Positions 50,128 to 59,243 are shown, counted from the stretch's first letter. The stretch is DNA of 64,000 nt from an uncultured Oscillospiraceae bacterium (GCA_900554335.1 USGT01000007.1:1-64000), one strand, 5' to 3'. Program-made: numbers and translations. The notes: generated from the sequence alone by a model not told the origin.

Positions 50128-51096
50128 TTGAGCATTAAAAATATTGGCATTCTTACAAGCGGCGGAGACGCACCCGGAATGAACGCTGCGATTCGCTCCG
50201 TGACTCGTTTGGCGATTGAAAACGGCGTGACAGTATGGGGGATTATGCGCGGTTTCACGGGGCTTAGAAACGGCGACATGATAGAAATGAACCTAAGGAC
50301 GGTTTCGGATGTTCTTCACAGAGGCGGAACAATTTTGTATAGTTCCCGCGATGAAAAATTCAAAACCGAAGAGGGAACTCAGGAAGCAGTTAAAAGCTGC
50401 AAATTACATAATTTAGATGCAGTTGTGGTCATTGGCGGAAACGGAAGCCTCAAAGGGGCAAAGGCGCTTAGCGACAATGGCATAAGAAGCATTTTTATTC
50501 CCGCAACTATTGACAACGACATTGCCTGCACGGATTATTCAATCGGCTACGACACTGCGATGAATACAGGCGTTGAGATGGTAGATAAATTAAGAGATAC
50601 TGCTAGATCACACGAAAAGTGTAGCGTAGTTGAAGTTATGGGAAGAAAATGTGGTGACATAGCTCTTAACATAGGAATGGCCGTGGGAGCCACTGCGATT
50701 TTAATTCCTGAAGTTAAATATGATTTCAAAAGAGATGTAATCGACAAAATTAAATATACTCAAAATTTGGGCAGAAGGCATTTCATAGTAGTTGTTGCAG
50801 AAGGATGCGAAAAAACTATGGAAATTTCAAACAAAATAACTGAAGGCACAGGAATTGAATCCAGGTGCACGATTTTGGGCCATGTTCAGCGCGGAGGTTC
50901 GCCAACGCTTAGAGACAGAGTTTTAGCAGGAATAATGGGATCACACGCAGTGAAAACAATTTTTAATAGTTCCGGAAGCAAAGCAATTTCAAGTAAATGC
51001 GACAGAATTATAGACTATAGTATTGATGAAGCTTTAAAAATAAAAAAGCATTTCGATATTAATCTTTATGAAGAAGCTTTAAAGATTTCTATCTAG
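50128..51096 (+). CDS. pfkA: 6-phosphofructokinase
   Basis: The 322-residue enzyme phosphorylates fructose-6-phosphate in glycolysis. TTG start with AGGAGG nine bases upstream. Motifs: the ATP loop GILTSGGDAPGMNAAIRSV, the catalytic IPATIDNDIACTDYSIGYDT, MGRKCGDIALNIG and the GHVQRGGSPTLRDR effector/substrate loop. In the nucleotide motif that is normally GGDGS the sequence is GGNGSLKGA, an Asp-to-Asn change at the Mg-ATP position. The glycine after it still points to ATP and not pyrophosphate as donor. Probably cotranscribed with ackA. Confidence 0.94.
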   Translation: MSIKNIGILTSGGDAPGMNAAIRSVTRLAIENGVTVWGIMRGFTGLRNGDMIEMNLRTVSDVLHRGGTILYSSRDEKFKTEEGTQEAVKSCKLHNLDAVVVIGGNGSLKGAKALSDNGIRSIFIPATIDNDIACTDYSIGYDTAMNTGVEMVDKLRDTARSHEKCSVVEVMGRKCGDIALNIGMAVGATAILIPEVKYDFKRDVIDKIKYTQNLGRRHFIVVVAEGCEKTMEISNKITEGTGIESRCTILGHVQRGGSPTLRDRVLAGIMGSHAVKTIFNSSGSKAISSKCDRIIDYSIDEALKIKKHFDINLYEEALKISI

Positions 51097-51180
51097 CTAA
51101 TAGTAAACTTTCCTGGATATATCTACATCGGTTTATTTGGGCAGTAAAACTATAATACCCAAAATTAAGATTATTCTGAA

Positions 51181-51206
51181 CTATACAAAATGAATATTTT
51201 GTATAG
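51181..51206. promoter_or_regulatory. 11-bp perfect inverted repeat before the ECF S-subunit gene
   Basis: CTATACAAAAT (51181-51191) and ATTTTGTATAG (51196-51206) are exact complements around GAAT. The right arm ends next to the ribosome site GGTGGAGAG of the transporter gene. It could be a repressor operator or a hairpin masking translation. The sequence 51097-51180 holds no riboswitch that I recognise. Confidence 0.6.
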
Positions 51207-51225
51207 GTGGAGAGATAAAAAAATA

Positions 51226-51762
51226 ATGAAGAAAAATAAAGTCTCTTTAATCGTCTATAATTCAATGTTCTCAGTAATGTCGTTAATACTTGTTTTTATA
51301 AGCAACTTTAGTTTGTTTCCTGTGTTTCCTTATTTAAAAGCCGACATCTCCGACATGCCGGTTTACCTCGCTGCAATCTTTTCCGGCGCTTACTCTGGCG
51401 TTAGCGTTTTGCTCACTGTTTCTATAATAAGAGCTTTGCTTTTCAGTTCTTCGGGCTGGATTGGCGCTATAATGCGTTTGGCTTCTGTTTTTCTCATCAT
51501 TGCAATTGGCGCTTCAAGGCGCAAACCTTTGCCTGCTAAGATTATTATTCTTTCTCTTGGCGTTATTCTTAGTGTTATTTTCAAGCTTATGCTTAACTAT
51601 TTTTGCTGGCTTAATTTCTTTTCAATCCCTGAAATTACCATCAAATCAATGCTCTACTCAGTCGTTCTGCCTTATAATTTAATTAAAACCGTGCTTAGTT
51701 TGAGCTTAGCGCTGCTTTTAAATTCGAAATTAAAAAAATACATAAAAAAGGAAGTTTGTTAA
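51226..51762 (+). CDS. ECF transporter substrate-binding (S) subunit
   Basis: A protein of about 178 residues. ATG 51226 follows GGTGGAGAG at good spacing. There are five or six membrane segments. The sequence FPYLKADISDMPVYLAAIFS near 40-60 is the family signature found in riboflavin-type and related S components. It would dock on the EcfA1-EcfA2-EcfT module encoded at 38274-40752. The ligand is not certain; RibU-like riboflavin uptake is one possibility, without an FMN riboswitch to support it. rpe starts 5 bp after its stop. Confidence 0.82.
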   Translation: MKKNKVSLIVYNSMFSVMSLILVFISNFSLFPVFPYLKADISDMPVYLAAIFSGAYSGVSVLLTVSIIRALLFSSSGWIGAIMRLASVFLIIAIGASRRKPLPAKIIILSLGVILSVIFKLMLNYFCWLNFFSIPEITIKSMLYSVVLPYNLIKTVLSLSLALLLNSKLKKYIKKEVC

Positions 51763-51767
51763 TTATC

Positions 51768-52415
51768 ATGATTAAAGTTTCACCCTCGATGCTCGCCTGC
51801 GATTTTTCTAAAATGGGTTTAGAAATTGAAAAAATATCTAATTGTGGCGCTGATTTAGTCCATATGGACGTAATGGATGGCCATTTTGTTCCAAATATTT
51901 CGTTTGGCCCGGCGGTTATAAAATCAATGAGAAATAAATCAAATTTGCCGTTTGACGCTCATTTAATGATTTCAAAACCTTATGATTACATTGAAAAATT
52001 CGCAAATGCCGGCGCGGATATCATCACGTTTCACTTGGAATCGCAAAGCGATATTATCAAAACAATTGAAAAAATTAAAAGTTTTGGCATAAAAGCTGGC
52101 CTTGCAATCAACCCTGAAACTGATATCACTTCCCTACTTCCCTATCTTGAATTAATAGATTTAGCCTTGGTTATGACGGTTCACCCGGGTTTTGGTGGGC
52201 AGAAATTTATGGCAAAACAAATGAAAAAAGTGGAAATATTAAAAAAAAATATTACAAATAAAAAATTAAGTTGCCTCATAGAGATTGATGGAGGGGTTAA
52301 TTTGGAGACAATCGGCACAATTAAAAATTACCCGGTTGATATCGTAGTTTCGGGAACGTGCATTTTTAATTCTCAAGATGCCACTCAGGCTATAAAGCTC
52401 CTTAAGGCTTTATAA
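51768..52415 (+). CDS. rpe: ribulose-phosphate 3-epimerase
   Basis: The 215-residue TIM-barrel enzyme interconverts ribulose-5-phosphate and xylulose-5-phosphate. Motifs: VSPSMLACDFSKMG, LVHMDVMDGHFVPNISFGP (metal ligands), FDAHLMIS, VMTVHPGFGGQKFM and EIDGGVNLETI. The ATG at 51768 gives the standard N-terminus; a TTG four codons earlier is too close to the AAGGAAG site. It follows the S-subunit gene after 5 bp. Confidence 0.95.
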   Translation: MIKVSPSMLACDFSKMGLEIEKISNCGADLVHMDVMDGHFVPNISFGPAVIKSMRNKSNLPFDAHLMISKPYDYIEKFANAGADIITFHLESQSDIIKTIEKIKSFGIKAGLAINPETDITSLLPYLELIDLALVMTVHPGFGGQKFMAKQMKKVEILKKNITNKKLSCLIEIDGGVNLETIGTIKNYPVDIVVSGTCIFNSQDATQAIKLLKAL

Positions 52416-52432
52416 AAAACCAGTCGTGAGGG

Positions 52433-53650
52433 ATGATTAAAATCAAAGCATCTCATAAATATTTATTATCCGTTTTCTTAGTTTCACTGATTATTTTCGT
52501 TCCGGCTTTATTCGCAGTTTTTAAAAATAATCAAAAAAGCAAAAGCGTTTTTAGCCCGCCGGCTCAAGAAATAACAAAAGAGCTTCCCCCTGCTCCTGCA
52601 GAAAAAAGCACCGCCAGCGAGCGGCATATTGGGGCTTGGGTGACTTACATGGACCTTAACATTTCAGATAGCGAAAACACCGAAAGCTCATTTAAAAGCC
52701 GTTTTGAAAATGTTATTGAAAAGTCAAAAAAGTTCCATGTTAATAATCTTTACGTTCATGTCAGGCCGTTTTGCGATTCGCTTTACCCTTCGAAAATTTT
52801 TCCGTGGTCGCATCTTTTAACGGGCACTCAGGGCAAAGATCCGGCCTTTGACCCGCTTAAATACATGATTGAAATTTCTCATAAAAACGGCATAAAATTT
52901 CACGCTTGGGTGAACCCGCTTCGTGTTAAGCTCAAAAACATGCCCGAGAAACTTTCAAGTGAAAACCCTTATTATAAATTGGGCTCGTTTAAATATTTCT
53001 TGGAATCAGAAGGCACGATTTGCCTCAATCCGGGCTATGAAGAAACGCAGAATTTGGTTTTGGAAGGAATAAAAGAAATCATTTCGAATTACGACGTTGA
53101 CGGCATTCATTTTGACGATTATTTTTACCCTGAATCAACCGAAATTAAAGATTGCGCCGCAGAAGAAAATCAAGTTTCAGATATAATTGCCTGGCGGAAA
53201 AAATGCATAACAAAGCTTATTGAAAGCACTCATAGCGCGGTTAAATCCGCAAACAAAAATATTGCATTCGGCATTTCGCCCCTCGGAAACAACGAAAAAT
53301 GCCACACCATGGGAATAGACGCTCAGGAGCTGTGCAAAACGAAAGCGATTGATTACATTTGCCCGCAGCTTTACTGGAGCCTTAAATATAAAGTTATGCC
53401 TTTTGAAAAGGCCGCAAAGATCTGGCAAGAAATGACCAGAAACACCGGAGTTAAGCTTTTTGGCGGGCTTGCACTTTATAAAATAGGCACTGAACTTGAC
53501 GACAAAACTTGGCAAGATGACAAAAATATTTTGCCAAAAGAGATTGAAATTTTAGAAAATCTTGGCTACGATGGCGCGATTTTATATTCATTTGGCCAGC
53601 TTGATGAATCGAAAGAGGAAATCTCAAATTTGCTAAAAAAGCTTAGTTAA
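52433..53650 (+). CDS. exported glycoside-hydrolase-like protein (GHL10/DUF187)
   Basis: The 405-residue protein has an N-terminal signal or anchor (residues 10-28, YLLSVFLVSLIIFVPALFAV), a Pro/Lys linker and a GHL10 barrel: GAWVTYMDLNIS, HVNNLYVHVRPF, KFHAWVNPLRV, GYEETQNLVLEGIKEI, the catalytic-type motif YDVDGIHFDDYFYP and AIDYICPQLYWSL. Related proteins such as YngK and DigH act on peptidoglycan or other wall glycans. The ribosome site (GTGAGGG) is unusually close to the ATG. A terminator shared with lspA follows. Confidence 0.88.
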   Translation: MIKIKASHKYLLSVFLVSLIIFVPALFAVFKNNQKSKSVFSPPAQEITKELPPAPAEKSTASERHIGAWVTYMDLNISDSENTESSFKSRFENVIEKSKKFHVNNLYVHVRPFCDSLYPSKIFPWSHLLTGTQGKDPAFDPLKYMIEISHKNGIKFHAWVNPLRVKLKNMPEKLSSENPYYKLGSFKYFLESEGTICLNPGYEETQNLVLEGIKEIISNYDVDGIHFDDYFYPESTEIKDCAAEENQVSDIIAWRKKCITKLIESTHSAVKSANKNIAFGISPLGNNEKCHTMGIDAQELCKTKAIDYICPQLYWSLKYKVMPFEKAAKIWQEMTRNTGVKLFGGLALYKIGTELDDKTWQDDKNILPKEIEILENLGYDGAILYSFGQLDESKEEISNLLKKLS

Positions 53651-53658
53651 AGCAAAAA

Positions 53659-53679
53659 CCATGTGCATTTCGCACATGG
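53659..53679. terminator. bidirectional terminator between GHL10 and lspA
   Basis: CCATGTGC (53659-53666) and GCACATGG (53672-53679) form a perfect stem with AAAAA on the left and CAATTTTATTTTTT on the right. Confidence 0.88.
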
Positions 53680-53684
53680 CAATT

Positions 53685-54119
53685 TTATTTTTTCAGGCAG
53701 TAAAGAGCTATAATAAGCCCGCCCAAACATATGAAATAATCAGAAAGATTGCACACCGGCGGGAAAAACGAAAGTTTTAAATAATCGATAACATAGCCAA
53801 AAAATATCCTGTCGATCAAATTCCCAATTCCGCCACCAATTACAAACGAAGTAGCAAGCAAAAGCTGCCTGCTTTTAATTTTTTTGCTAAAAATCAGGTA
53901 TAAAAGAGCAATCAATATAGCCGAAATAAGCAAAATTAAAAGCCCTGTTTGACCTTTGAAAATCCCGAATGCAATGCCGAAATTTTTAACTTTCACGATG
54001 CTTAAAAACGGAATAAACGTTCTAATTTCATCGCTGGAACTCAAATTATTAAGAACAAAAAACTTTGCAGCAAAGTCCAAAACCGGGATTAAAACAGAAA
54101 TTAAAATAAAAATAATCAT
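53685..54119 (-). CDS. lspA: lipoprotein signal peptidase
   Basis: The 144-residue protein has four membrane segments. The family boxes are present: KVKNFGIAFGIF, VIGGGIGNLIDRIFFGYVID with one catalytic Asp, and CNLSDYFICLGG with the second. It cuts signal peptides of lipoproteins after lipid attachment. The ATG overlaps the divIVA-like stop by one base (TAATG). No lgt lies nearby. Confidence 0.93.
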   Translation of the reverse strand: MIIFILISVLIPVLDFAAKFFVLNNLSSSDEIRTFIPFLSIVKVKNFGIAFGIFKGQTGLLILLISAILIALLYLIFSKKIKSRQLLLATSFVIGGGIGNLIDRIFFGYVIDYLKLSFFPPVCNLSDYFICLGGLIIALYCLKK

Positions 54120-54625
54120 TAATTCGAGCTGCTCAATTTAAATTCGCTGAGGATATCCGAGAATTTATTTTCAGTTTCAGATTCAGGAATTTTTTTAATT
54201 ATTTCCATATGTTTTTTATAAATATCCTCTAAATCAGACTTGAGTTTTCCTGATTCTTTTTTCAGTCTGCTTAAAATTTCTTTTTCCGTAGCAACTTCTT
54301 TTTTTGCTTCGATTATCATTTTTTCAGAAGCTTTTGAAGCATCAGAAATGACTTCTTTAGCCCGGGTTTCGGCGTCGTAGATTGATTTTTCGGTGATGGA
54401 TTTTAAATTCACTATAACTTCTTTAATAGAAGATTCTTCATCACGAAATTTTTTCAGCTCTCTTTCAAGTTTTTGAACCGTCAAAGCAAGGTTGCGGTTT
54501 TCGCGCATCATTTCTTCATAAGAAGTTTGAATGTCATCCAAAAATGAGTCAACATCCTGGGCTTTGTAACCTCCAAATCGGGCTTTTTTAAAACTTGCAT
54601 TTTTAATTTCTTCGATGCTTAACAA
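54119..54625 (-). CDS. DivIVA-domain cell-division protein
   Basis: The 168-residue protein begins with a DivIVA-type membrane-targeting motif (IKNASFKKARFGGYKAQDVD followed by SFLDDIQTSYEEMM) and continues as coiled coil with a Lys/Glu/Ser-rich C-terminus. DivIVA proteins gather at curved membranes and organise division or polar growth. It starts 90 bp after sepF and overlaps lspA. The region before it contains the sepF terminator, so it may have its own promoter. Confidence 0.88.
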   Translation of the reverse strand: MLSIEEIKNASFKKARFGGYKAQDVDSFLDDIQTSYEEMMRENRNLALTVQKLERELKKFRDEESSIKEVIVNLKSITEKSIYDAETRAKEVISDASKASEKMIIEAKKEVATEKEILSRLKKESGKLKSDLEDIYKKHMEIIKKIPESETENKFSDILSEFKLSSSN

Positions 54626-54682
54626 AAGATCAGCTCCTAAATTTTAATTTACAAAATTTTCCATATTATATCATAAACCATG

Positions 54683-54704
54683 CCTCTTGCCAAGAAGCAA
54701 GAGG
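54683..54704 (-). terminator. terminator after sepF
   Basis: CCTCTTGC (54683-54690) and GCAAGAGG (54697-54704) form a perfect 8-bp stem around CAAGAA. There is no strong T-run on the minus strand, so it may act as an attenuator before the divIVA-like gene. Confidence 0.55.
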
Positions 54705-54715
54705 ATAATTTTCGG

Positions 54716-55147
54716 TTAAAAATACACGCCTTTGTTTTCAAATTCGCTAAGAAGATCTTCGCCTTCAATGTCAACATTGCACGGAGTTACAACGAAAGTG
54801 TCAGTCGAAACTTTTTTGATTTTTCCGCCAATAGCATAAGCAATTCCGCTGAGGAAGTCAACGAGGCGCCTGGATTCAGACTTCGGAGTTACTTCCAAAT
54901 TAAGCACAACAGTGTGCATTTTCAAAAGTTCATCAGCTATATTTTTGATTTCTTCGCCAAAATGTTCAGGCCTTGAAAGAACAACCTTAACTTTTGCGCC
55001 AGAATTTATGCTAACAATTTTGCCATTGTTAACGCTTCTGAACTTCGGTTCTTCCTTATTCACGCTTTCTTGAACTTCTTCGTTTTCTTCATAATATTCG
55101 TCAGATGGATTCCACATCTCTTTAAGTTTTTCTACTATTCCGGACAT
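54716..55147 (-). CDS. sepF: cell division protein SepF
   Basis: The 143-residue protein has an N-terminal amphipathic membrane-targeting helix (SGIVEKLKEMWNPSDEYYEE), an acidic linker and the SepF core: KVVLSRPEHFGEEIKNIADE, then HTVVLNLEVTPKSESRRLVD and FLSGIAYAIGGKIKKVS. SepF tethers FtsZ to the membrane and shapes the septum. AGGAGG lies before the ATG, and a good promoter lies upstream. Confidence 0.94.
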   Translation of the reverse strand: MSGIVEKLKEMWNPSDEYYEENEEVQESVNKEEPKFRSVNNGKIVSINSGAKVKVVLSRPEHFGEEIKNIADELLKMHTVVLNLEVTPKSESRRLVDFLSGIAYAIGGKIKKVSTDTFVVTPCNVDIEGEDLLSEFENKGVYF

Positions 55148-55234
55148 TTCATTATTCCTCCTATTTTTAATACTAGCATATTGACTAATAATAAGCCAAA
55201 TAATTATTTTTAAAATATGTACTATGTTAGTTTT

Positions 55235-55263
55235 ATTATCTTAACAATGCAAATGAAAGTCAA
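55235..55263 (-). promoter_or_regulatory. promoter of sepF
   Basis: On the minus strand TTGACT (55263-55258) and GATAAT (55240-55235) are 17 bases apart, about 87 bp before sepF. Confidence 0.6.
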
Positions 55264-55310
55264 TAAAATATTGTTTATTTAATAAAAAAATCATGATATT
55301 TAAATAAATT

Positions 55311-56519
55311 TTACTTCACTTTTTTACCATTATATAATTTTTTACCTTTAATAACAATTTTATCGCCCGGCTGGATGTAATTTTCATTGTCGTAATAATC
55401 TGGTCCATATTTTGCAATTAAAAAGTCCGGCCCTGAAAAATCAATATCTATTCTTTTGAATTTCAAATACCCTGCACGCTTAACAAAAACACCAAAATCG
55501 GAATTTTCTTTGTGAAGCGCTTCGCTCGGGATTTTAATTCCATAGTAATTCCCGGTTGAAACCCTGAAATTTTCTTTTCTAATCGCCGCGAGATCTTCAT
55601 TCATATAGTTGCAAGAAAGCATCAGCGTGCAATTTTCGTCATTATTGCTGCAATTTAAAGATTTAACCTCGCAAGGAATATTCTTAGCGCTATCTTTGCC
55701 CTCGACAGTAAGATTAAATTCAAGGCCTTTTTTAATTTTTTCTGCGTCATCTTTTGAAATTCTCAAAAGAACATACCAGGTGTCATTTTTAATGATCTTG
55801 CCCAAAACTTTTCTTTCACTGCCTTGAGCAATTATGTTTTCTAGATTAAAATTCTCAGGAATTTCGCCATAAGGAACCGAAGCCTCAAAACCGTCAATGC
55901 TGTTTATAAAAAGCCCGCACTCAGGCGAAATAACCGACCTCAAAGCCGCGGGAACGCTCAAACTGCTTTGCGCAGCCTTAAGATTTTTTATTATGCTTTC
56001 GGTGCTGTCCTTCCTGCCAAGGCCAATCTCTTTTTTGTTAAGGCTGTCCCAAAGTTCAAGGCTTGCTTTTTGCTTTTCTTTGAAAGTTCTAGCGGAGGAA
56101 AGCTTCATTATTGCCAAACTGACTTTTTGGTTCAAAAATTTTGCGCCTGTTCCGGCGTAAGAAAACGGCTTGCTTTCAATTTCTTCTATAGCTTTTTTCA
56201 AATTTTCAAATTCATAGGCGGTTTTTGCTTCGCTTTCAGAACCATAAACATTAGCAATAATCGAGCCTTTCGGCGCTTTTTCGCCGCTTGAAAAGTTAAA
56301 CACCATGTTTTTTTCATTTTCGCCTTCAGAAAAATCTATGATTTCTTCATCGCGCACGGCAAAACCTTTGGAGCAAACATCATTGCTGAAGTTCACAATT
56401 TTAGCATCTTGCGTTGTGATTTTGCTCTGCATAGCCGAAACCGAAACATAAAAAACCATCGCCGCAGCGGCAGACGTGAGGAATATTATTCTATTTCTTT
56501 TTGATTTTTTTATTTTCAT
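55311..56519 (-). CDS. HlyD-like membrane-anchored protein
   Basis: The 402-residue protein has an N-terminal anchor (residues 10-28, RIIFLTSAAAAMVFYVSVSA). Next come a lipoyl-like beta region (FSNDVCSKGFAVRDEEIIDF; FSSGEKAPKGSIIANVYGSE), a helical hairpin (about 120-190) and a beta-rich C-terminus (NFRVSTGNYYGIKIPSEAL; IQPGDKIVIKGKKLYNGKKV). The layout matches periplasmic-adaptor/HlyD proteins, but no ABC exporter is nearby. In related Clostridia a similar gene stands next to sepF, so a wall or division role is possible. It follows miaA after 10 bp. Confidence 0.72.
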   Translation of the reverse strand: MKIKKSKRNRIIFLTSAAAAMVFYVSVSAMQSKITTQDAKIVNFSNDVCSKGFAVRDEEIIDFSEGENEKNMVFNFSSGEKAPKGSIIANVYGSESEAKTAYEFENLKKAIEEIESKPFSYAGTGAKFLNQKVSLAIMKLSSARTFKEKQKASLELWDSLNKKEIGLGRKDSTESIIKNLKAAQSSLSVPAALRSVISPECGLFINSIDGFEASVPYGEIPENFNLENIIAQGSERKVLGKIIKNDTWYVLLRISKDDAEKIKKGLEFNLTVEGKDSAKNIPCEVKSLNCSNNDENCTLMLSCNYMNEDLAAIRKENFRVSTGNYYGIKIPSEALHKENSDFGVFVKRAGYLKFKRIDIDFSGPDFLIAKYGPDYYDNENYIQPGDKIVIKGKKLYNGKKVK

Positions 56520-56529
56520 TTTTAATCAC

Positions 56530-57456
56530 TCACTGAATAAATTTTTCGGTAATTTCTTTCGCTTTTTTTATAACTTGGGAAAAATCTTGGTAATCATCAA
56601 TATAAATCCAGTTAATATTTTCGTCTCTTTTAAACCATGTGATCTGGCGTTTGGCATACCTTCTCGAAAATTTTTTCACATTTTCATAGGCGTTTTCAAG
56701 CGTTTCTCTTCCCTCGAGGTAATCCACCATTTCTTTGTAGCCTATGGCTGCCTGAGCGGTTTTGCTCACTGCTTTTTGAGCGTAAACTTTTTTGGCTTCT
56801 TCCAAAAGGCCGCTTTTCGCCATTTCATCCACTCTTTTGTTTATTTCGGAATACAAAATCTCTCGGTTTCTGAAATTAAGCCCAATTTTGCAGGCTTCAT
56901 AAGGCGACTCAATTTTCTTTGAATCCGCAACTTGTTTTGAAATCGGGTAACCAACTGTGTAATAAAATTCCAAAGCTCTTTTTAAACGTTTTATGTTATT
57001 AACGTGAATATTTTTCGCACTTTCGGGGTCAACTTTTCTCAGCATTTTCATGAGCTCGGCACCGGAATCCGGAAGAGAAATGTTTTTTGCCTCGACGGAA
57101 GAAGGAGAATTAAAATCAATATTTTTAATGAGAGAATCAATATAAAGGCCTGTCCCACCGACTAAAATCGGCAATTTATTCCTGCTTTTAATGTCTATAA
57201 TGCAAGCAGAAGCCATTTCTTTGAACTTAGCAACGCTGTAAGTTTCTTTGACTGAAAGGAAATCAACAAGATGATGTTTAACTTCCGAGAGCTCTTTTTT
57301 AGTTGGTTTTGCACTTAAAATGTCAAATTCTTTATAAATTTGCATCGAATCGCCCGAAATTATTTCGCCGCCAAATCGCTTGGCTAAATTTATAGCTAAA
57401 TTTGTTTTCCCGGTTGCAGTGGGGCCTATTATGCTCAAAATTTTTATTTTTTCCAC
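56530..57456 (-). CDS. miaA: tRNA dimethylallyltransferase
   Basis: A protein of about 308 residues. The GTG at 57456 follows the mutL stop by one base and has GGGAG eight bases upstream; a TTG five codons earlier overlaps mutL. It has the P-loop IIGPTATGKTNLAINLAK, the catalytic IISGDSMQIYKEFDILSAKP, VGGTGLYIDSL and the C-terminal RRYAKRQITWFKRD. It attaches dimethylallyl to A37 of tRNAs reading UNN codons; MiaB, encoded in the same operon, then methylthiolates it. Confidence 0.95.
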   Translation of the reverse strand: MEKIKILSIIGPTATGKTNLAINLAKRFGGEIISGDSMQIYKEFDILSAKPTKKELSEVKHHLVDFLSVKETYSVAKFKEMASACIIDIKSRNKLPILVGGTGLYIDSLIKNIDFNSPSSVEAKNISLPDSGAELMKMLRKVDPESAKNIHVNNIKRLKRALEFYYTVGYPISKQVADSKKIESPYEACKIGLNFRNREILYSEINKRVDEMAKSGLLEEAKKVYAQKAVSKTAQAAIGYKEMVDYLEGRETLENAYENVKKFSRRYAKRQITWFKRDENINWIYIDDYQDFSQVIKKAKEITEKFIQ

Positions 57457-57457
57457 T

Positions 57458-59224
57458 TTAAATTCTCCCAAAACGTTTTTCGATAAAGCTCTTATCGAAT
57501 TTTATGTAAATTGGCCTGCCGTGCGGGCAATGCCTAAGCTGAGGGTTTTCAGATATATCATTAACCAGCTTCACGAGCTCTTCAACCGAGGTTTTGCTTT
57601 TGGCTTTGATTGCGCTTCTGCACGCAATATTTTGATATATCCACTCCAACTTTTTGGTTTCGCTGCTTTTTTTATTGTCAAGAATGCAGTTAGCAATTTC
57701 GATCACCGAATTTGCAAGGTCGTCAATGTCTTCATACATTGGTGCGCTACGAACGACAACAGTCCCCGGGCCGAAATCCTCGATTTCATAACCCGACTTC
57801 GAAAAAAGGCTTAAATTTTCAATAACTGCGCAGTATTCCTGCTTTTCAAGCATTACAGTAACAGGATTAAGAAGCATCTGAGAACTATATTCATTCGAGC
57901 TTTTTTTCATTTTTTCGAAAATTATTCTTTCGTGAGCTGCATGTTTATCGACGAAAATGAGCTCATTTTTGCATTCTAAAATAAGATAACACCCAAAAAC
58001 TTCGCCCACAACTTTAAAATTTTCGCGAAGAGATTTATTCATGAAAAGGCTGGTTTTGCCCGTGAGCGAAATTTTCTCGCTTTTATTACTTGAATTTTTA
58101 AAAAGACTTTGCAACCCAAAAAGATTAATAACGCCGGGGTTTTCGAAGCTTTGAACAGCAGCCGAACTATCTTTAAAAGAAAAGTCGCTTTCAGCTTTTT
58201 TCGAAGAAGGGATATACTTTTCGAAATCTTTTTTGTTTTTATTTATAATGCAGTTTTTAACCGCGCTGAAAACGAGCTCCGAAACGGCTTTTTCATCCGC
58301 AAAACGAACTTCAGTTTTGGCAGGGTGAACATTAACATCAACCAAATTCGCCGGAATACTAAAGTAAATAACGCAGTAAGGGCTTTTGCCAACCATCACG
58401 GAATTTTTAAAAGCTTCCTCAAGAGCAGTTGAAATAAGCTTGCTTTTAATAAACCTGCCATTAACGAAAAAAATCTGCAAACTTTTGCTCGGGCGGCAAT
58501 TTTCAGGCTTGCTCACAAGTCCGGTAATTTTCATTTTGCCGAGGCTGCCTTTTAAAGGAATAGTGCCTTCTAAAAATTCTTTGCCGTAAACCGAATAAAC
58601 CGCCGAAGAAATTTTGCCATCGCCGGGGCTAAAAAGGCAGGGTTTGCCATCCCTTATGAACTTAAAAGAAACCTCAGGGTGCGAGAGCGCGAGCTTGTCT
58701 ATAACCGAAGCGACTTTGTTGCCTTCAGCGGTTTCTTTTTTCAAAAATTTCATTCTAGCAGGGGTGTTAAAAAACAAATTTTTGACGCAAACGTCAGTTC
58801 CAATGAATCTTCCGGCGTCTGCAATCTCGCCAAATTCTCCGCCAGTTACCGTGATTTTTGTTCCCATCATTTCGCCGTCGGATTTCGTTACGATTTCAGT
58901 TTTTGAAACCGCAGCTATCGACGCAAGGGCTTCGCCTCTAAAACCCAATGAATTTATATTTTCAATTTCTTTTTTGCTTTTAATTTTGCTGGTAGCATGG
59001 CGGGAAAAAGCGTCTTTAACGTCATCGCGGTAAATTCCGTGGCCGTTATCCGAAACCCTTATCATTTTAATTCCGCCATTTTTTATTTCGGCTGTAATCC
59101 TCGTTGCGCCGGCATCAAGCGAATTTTCGAGCAATTCTTTAACCACGCACGCCGGGTTTTCCGTTACTTCGCCCGCAGCAATAAGCTGAACCGTTTCGGG
59201 GTCTAAAATATTAATCCTTTTCAT
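57458..59224 (-). CDS. mutL: DNA mismatch repair protein MutL
   Basis: The 588-residue protein has an N-terminal GHKL ATPase with VVKELLENSLDAGATRITAE, RVSDNGHGI and GFRGEALASI. A linker follows, then a C-terminal domain with the endonuclease motif VDKHAAHERIIFE, the ACRSAIKA box and CPHGRPIYIK. The endonuclease residues are all there, as expected for bacteria without MutH. It starts 19 bp after mutS and is followed at once by miaA. Confidence 0.96.
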   Translation of the reverse strand: MKRINILDPETVQLIAAGEVTENPACVVKELLENSLDAGATRITAEIKNGGIKMIRVSDNGHGIYRDDVKDAFSRHATSKIKSKKEIENINSLGFRGEALASIAAVSKTEIVTKSDGEMMGTKITVTGGEFGEIADAGRFIGTDVCVKNLFFNTPARMKFLKKETAEGNKVASVIDKLALSHPEVSFKFIRDGKPCLFSPGDGKISSAVYSVYGKEFLEGTIPLKGSLGKMKITGLVSKPENCRPSKSLQIFFVNGRFIKSKLISTALEEAFKNSVMVGKSPYCVIYFSIPANLVDVNVHPAKTEVRFADEKAVSELVFSAVKNCIINKNKKDFEKYIPSSKKAESDFSFKDSSAAVQSFENPGVINLFGLQSLFKNSSNKSEKISLTGKTSLFMNKSLRENFKVVGEVFGCYLILECKNELIFVDKHAAHERIIFEKMKKSSNEYSSQMLLNPVTVMLEKQEYCAVIENLSLFSKSGYEIEDFGPGTVVVRSAPMYEDIDDLANSVIEIANCILDNKKSSETKKLEWIYQNIACRSAIKAKSKTSVEELVKLVNDISENPQLRHCPHGRPIYIKFDKSFIEKRFGRI

Positions 59225-59243
59225 ATTTTACTCCACTTTGCTG

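Noticed and set aside
51097..51180. Riboswitch before the ECF S-subunit gene
   Set aside because: Conserved cores of FMN, TPP, preQ1, cobalamin or folate (THF) switches are not visible in these 84 bases.
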